8,826 bases of DNA. Source: DATCYX01 sp037444705 (lineage in GTDB: Bacteria; Chloroflexota; Anaerolineae; Anaerolineales; UBA4823). A program made the position numbers and the translations under genes. Of this stretch, positions 5,780 to 8,826 are shown piece by piece; positions within the stretch are counted from its first letter, which is position 1, and each line of letters opens with the position of its first letter. The stretch is from positions 1-8,826 of the forward strand of contig JBBILY010000133.1 of the NCBI GenBank assembly GCA_037444705.1, read 5' to 3'. The notes beneath the pieces are model-generated. The model ran no database searches. It saw only the letters and a list, made by a program, of their open reading frames with translations, and was not told the DNA's origin.

Positions 5780-7783
5780 TTATGGCTTCAAAGAATAAAG
5801 TAGATACACACCTCCAATATCCATAGGGGGTGGTAAACGCGAAAGAAGTTCCTCTAACGTAGACCAATCAGTTGCAGAGTAGCGATGGTCGGTTATCTTA
5901 ACAAAATTTACAGCAGCATAACGATGATATAGCACATGGGTAAACCCTTCCGTGCGCCACTCGTCCAAGATTGCATCAGTATCGCCAAAACTCATTCGGT
6001 CGTGCTTCCACCGATCTATGATCTCATCTGGAATACACTTGGGCAGGCAATAGTAGCCTCGAGGCTCCCATAGCATTAAAACTCTTGCATCCTCGGGTAA
6101 ATCCTGAATCGCCCACATTGCCGCGAAATACCAACCCAGATTAGAGGTCTTGTAATCCTTTTCTGACATCACCCCAAATAGCCATTGAGGCGCACCCTGC
6201 TTCAGAGTGTCATGGGCTATCGCAAATACAGATAACCCAAAGACAAGCGTCACGAGGGCTCCCGCCACTCTTCCCACTCGTAAGCCCGGGAACTGAACTT
6301 GCTCTAGCGCCTTAAAACCCGCCCCCGCCAGGACGGCAAATAGCCCAAACAAAGAAAAATACAATCTGGATTGTATCAGCATGCCCGAAATGCGCCCGGC
6401 AATGATCCAGATTATTAGCCCAGTAATAGCCACCTTCGCCGCTAGGCTAATGGCCATCTTCTCGACAGAGGCGCGCTCGTTTTTACCTAGCAATGCCCAT
6501 ATCCCTAATCCTAACAAGAGCGGTCCAATTGAAGCGCTATATCCTTCTTTCCCCTCAATACCCGTCAGGGTCGCCATGACAGGCAATAACGCCGCGTCTT
6601 TCCAGTCCGCCCATGGCGACAAAGAATAGAAACTCAAGCGAAAACGGTCCATTGCACCGGAGGGAATAAAAAATGGGTAGAAAGGATTCCCTGTAGCCAA
6701 GGCGTTTTTGATCCACCACGGCAAGGAAATTAAAATCACGACCGCTCCGAACAATAACACCTGCGCTAATATTGGCCTCGATCGTCGAACTCTTATCCCC
6801 TCCCACACGATTAGAACGATTCCTGCAATTGCCAAGACTCCCGTGGTGTACTTGGTCGCCAACCCTGTGCCGGCCAAAGCCCCTGCAACTAACAAAGCCG
6901 GTTTACGTTCCGTATACACCCACGCCTCGAGGGAGGTTAACAACCCTAAACCCAATAACAACGTCAGCCAATCAACATAACCCCAGGAGAGCGAACTGGC
7001 CAGTGTGTATCCTGAAAGCAAACTGACAACGGCGACTACACCAGCCCTAGCTCCAAAATGGCCATAGACATAACCCGCCAAACCTAAAATGGATACCACA
7101 CCAATGCACCATCCCAGCAGCGTAGCCGCTTCTGCTCCAGCGAGCACAAGCGCCCAGGTATATAGCATCTCAGCCGTCTGGGGCATCCCGCCAAAAAACG
7201 ACCATGAGACAAAGACGATTCGTCCCATGCGTTGATACAACGCAGGCAATGCCAGATGATATATAAGACTATCCCATGCCAGAGGTGGCGCCATGGCTAC
7301 AGTCAGGGTGAATAATAGGATCAAACCGGTTCCTATCAGTAGCGTTTTCGCCCATTGGGTGCTATTTTCCCAGAGAATCCTGATTTCTCTCAACGGGCGC
7401 CACCAGGCTATGACTGCCTTGCGCCAGAGCAATCCCAGAATTAATAAACTGCCCCAATACCATAAAGGGTTTATCCCTATTGTGCTCCCGCTGACTAATA
7501 CAAACAAAGCAAGTAAACCTATCCCCAAGCCAGACTCAACCGCCATCAACGCCAGAGGGTTAGTCGAGTTAAAAACATCCGTTTGCGATAAAATCCTCTT
7601 TCCCAAACCTCCACAGAGCGAAATCAATCCTAAAGCTACCCCCAGGGATTTTAAGATACGCGTAAAATGATAAGCCAACTCTGATGTTATGGGCTTATGG
7701 AAAACATAATACAGGCTGATCATCAACGTCAGCCAGATCAGGGCAATCATCCCCCAAATGAGACGACTTTTATTGTTATCCAT
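5780..7783 (-). CDS. GT-C fold polytopic membrane glycosyltransferase with N-terminal membrane extension, 667 residues
   Basis: This large membrane protein belongs to the GT-C type by its loop PPLAWDSLIYHLALPALYQ (166-184), where D171 and H176 resemble the D-x4-YHL pattern seen in such proteins. WSFFGGMPQTAEMLY (194-208) follows. Further landmarks are GYVDW (268-272), GLATKYTTG (307-315), WWIKNALATGNPFYPFF (356-372) and QSRLY (471-475). Four hydrophobic segments (about 8-27, 43-60, 77-98, 103-125) precede the helix that leads into the catalytic loop, more than in its two neighbours. The soluble end (about 550-667) has LWEPRGYYC-x3-C with C579 and C583, PDEIIDRW (585-592) and FTHVLYHRY. It lies 34 bp after the GT87-like gene and four bases before the 553-residue gene, so it is the second of the four in the operon. 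The ATG at 7783 has GAGAGG eight bases upstream. It probably transfers a sugar from a lipid carrier outside the membrane; the specific reaction is unknown. Confidence 0.86.
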   Translation of the reverse strand: MDNNKSRLIWGMIALIWLTLMISLYYVFHKPITSELAYHFTRILKSLGVALGLISLCGGLGKRILSQTDVFNSTNPLALMAVESGLGIGLLALFVLVSGSTIGINPLWYWGSLLILGLLWRKAVIAWWRPLREIRILWENSTQWAKTLLIGTGLILLFTLTVAMAPPLAWDSLIYHLALPALYQRMGRIVFVSWSFFGGMPQTAEMLYTWALVLAGAEAATLLGWCIGVVSILGLAGYVYGHFGARAGVVAVVSLLSGYTLASSLSWGYVDWLTLLLGLGLLTSLEAWVYTERKPALLVAGALAGTGLATKYTTGVLAIAGIVLIVWEGIRVRRSRPILAQVLLFGAVVILISLPWWIKNALATGNPFYPFFIPSGAMDRFRLSFYSLSPWADWKDAALLPVMATLTGIEGKEGYSASIGPLLLGLGIWALLGKNERASVEKMAISLAAKVAITGLIIWIIAGRISGMLIQSRLYFSLFGLFAVLAGAGFKALEQVQFPGLRVGRVAGALVTLVFGLSVFAIAHDTLKQGAPQWLFGVMSEKDYKTSNLGWYFAAMWAIQDLPEDARVLMLWEPRGYYCLPKCIPDEIIDRWKHDRMSFGDTDAILDEWRTEGFTHVLYHRYAAVNFVKITDHRYSATDWSTLEELLSRLPPPMDIGGVYLLYSLKP

Positions 7784-7791
7784 CCCTGAAG

Positions 7792-7797
7792 CCTCTC
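7792..7797 (-). promoter_or_regulatory. Ribosome binding site of the 667-residue glycosyltransferase
   Basis: GAGAGG on the minus strand lies eight bases before the ATG at 7783, within the 34-bp gap after the GT87-like gene. It supports the chosen start and independent initiation rather than pure coupling. Confidence 0.6.
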
Positions 7798-7817
7798 ATC
7801 TTCCGCTCAGCGTTCTC

Positions 7818-8826
7818 TTAGATAATTTCACCCGCGGTTGAATTTCGCAATTCTTCTAGAAGCACCCGAGGAGGACGGATTGCCCACCACCGCACCCAAT
7901 ATAATCCAAACAGTAAAAATGTGGGAAGAGGGAAGAACATCAGTGGGTGTTGTATAGGTTGATCGCCCTGTTGCAAGGTATTGAGAAATAATGCCCACAA
8001 TCCGAATAATAGAATCAACATCACTCCCCATGCAAGCCAGCGCCCGAATCGCCTCCAGCGTTCATCCCAGATAGCGAAAACCAATACCAAAGCCGGCAAC
8101 ATGATCACATAATTCTCGGTGGCAGTAGGGATGCCAATCAGGTTTGTCAAGACCAGGGTAAGACAGGCTGTCCAGTAAAACCATCGAAACTCCTGGCGGC
8201 GTGCCACCCACCACTCATACACTAAGTCAAGCCCCGTTATAAGGGTAATCCCCCACCCCAACTGCCTTCCTACGCCGGGCAACCATTGAGATAAGATTAC
8301 TCCCGGCGTGCTGGGCAGGGTATAACCGGGATAAGCCAGGACTTGCTTGATATTCTGTATAATCCAATCAGGTACGATCAAACTAAATGCGGCAATTAAC
8401 AAGCCTAAACTGCCCAGGAAACTCCACACTATTGACCAGCGACGATGGGAAACAGCCCAGACGAGGATATACAGCAGAATTAACACAACCATCTGCGGTT
8501 TTATCGTGGATAATGCCAGGCAGAAACCCGCCAGGGCATCTTGCTCTGAGCGAATAGCCAACAGAGCCAAACTGAGCAATAAGGCCACCCAAATGGCTGG
8601 GTTACCATTGATGATCGGACGAAGGCCATGGTACCAAATCAGGGAGAAGAGCAGGATGCTGGCGAAAAGCCAGCGTGGCACTTTCCAGCGCATGAGATCT
8701 ATCGAAACCAGCGCGAGCAGGATTATGGCTATCTCCAGCCCTGTCATCCAGAACGCCCGTGCCAGGGCATAATTTGACATCAGTGCAAAGGGTGCCACAA
8801 TCAGGCTGACATATAAGGGGTAGGCA
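7818..8826 (-). CDS. GT87/DUF2029-like membrane mannosyltransferase-type protein, N-terminus cut by window edge
   Basis: The frame stays open to the right edge, so about 335 C-terminal residues are visible and the true start lies outside. A GTG at 8798 is internal: the residues before it (AYPLYVSLIVAPFALM) are the typical Y-P-L...P-F-A-L entry to a membrane helix in GT87 proteins. Other family-like features are NGNPAIWVALLLSLALL, the sequence ALSTIKPQMVVLILLY (KPQ at about visible residue 110), and ATENYVIMLPALVLVF near the C-terminus. About eight hydrophobic segments are visible. GT87 members use polyprenyl-phosphate mannose or related donors and have their key Asp in an early outside loop, which is not in this window. 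If the family's usual length of about 400-450 holds, roughly 70-110 residues are missing. It is the first visible gene of the operon, with the 667-residue protein starting 34 bp later. The family is likely; the sugar is not known. Confidence 0.82.
   Translation of the reverse strand, partial: AYPLYVSLIVAPFALMSNYALARAFWMTGLEIAIILLALVSIDLMRWKVPRWLFASILLFSLIWYHGLRPIINGNPAIWVALLLSLALLAIRSEQDALAGFCLALSTIKPQMVVLILLYILVWAVSHRRWSIVWSFLGSLGLLIAAFSLIVPDWIIQNIKQVLAYPGYTLPSTPGVILSQWLPGVGRQLGWGITLITGLDLVYEWWVARRQEFRWFYWTACLTLVLTNLIGIPTATENYVIMLPALVLVFAIWDERWRRFGRWLAWGVMLILLFGLWALFLNTLQQGDQPIQHPLMFFPLPTFLLFGLYWVRWWAIRPPRVLLEELRNSTAGEII

Noticed and set aside
7293..7670. Plus-strand open frame of 125 codons
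   Set aside because: It is antisense to the well-supported 667-residue membrane protein and its translation is low-complexity and without motifs.
8347..8772. Plus-strand open frame of 141 codons
   Set aside because: It is antisense to the GT87-like gene, with an Arg/Ile-rich translation typical of the reverse of a hydrophobic protein gene.
8796..8798. GTG at 8798 as the start of the GT87-like gene
   Set aside because: The frame continues upstream to the edge with a family-like membrane entry (AYPLYVSLI), there is no ribosome site, and the protein would lack its catalytic loop.

Overview
This window looks like part of a bacterial chromosome, with all genes on the minus strand, so transcription runs from high to low coordinates. 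Base composition is near 50% GC and no mobile elements, tRNA, rRNA or CRISPR were seen. A Rel stringent-response protein, an operon of GT-C membrane glycosyltransferases and a winged-helix protein, all of a flavour I associate with Chloroflexota (Anaerolineae-like) genomes, suggest that phylum. This is an inference from gene style, not proof. A run of 10 Ns inside one gene shows that the sequence comes from a scaffolded draft or metagenome assembly.

Right-hand part (8826 down to 2569): four consecutive polytopic membrane proteins, spaced 34, 4 and 15 bp apart, form one probable operon. The order of transcription is a GT87/DUF2029-like protein (N-terminus cut by the window edge), then three different GT-C-fold proteins of 667, about 553 and 509 residues. 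Each of the last three has an acidic motif early in the membrane part and a soluble C-terminal module. Such enzymes normally use polyprenyl-phosphate sugars and transfer them outside the membrane. This suggests a locus for a surface glycan, glycolipid or glycoprotein, but the donor and acceptor cannot be read from the sequence.

Middle (2568 to 2448): a 121-bp intergenic gap with a perfect TATAAT on the minus strand and a good Shine-Dalgarno site, so a new transcription unit probably starts here.

Left-hand part (2447 down to 1): a 294-residue protein with two predicted winged-helix segments, followed after 39 bp by a Rel (p)ppGpp synthetase/hydrolase that runs off the left edge after its TGS domain. 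The Rel protein combines a complete hydrolase motif set with the EFDD (EXDD-type) synthetase motif usually found in synthetase-only RelA. It also carries an extra segment of about 38 residues inside the hydrolase domain.

No clearly new multi-gene system is evident. The most interesting items are the unusual Rel, its pairing with the winged-helix gene, and the tandem of divergent GT-C proteins that share a similar C-terminal layout.
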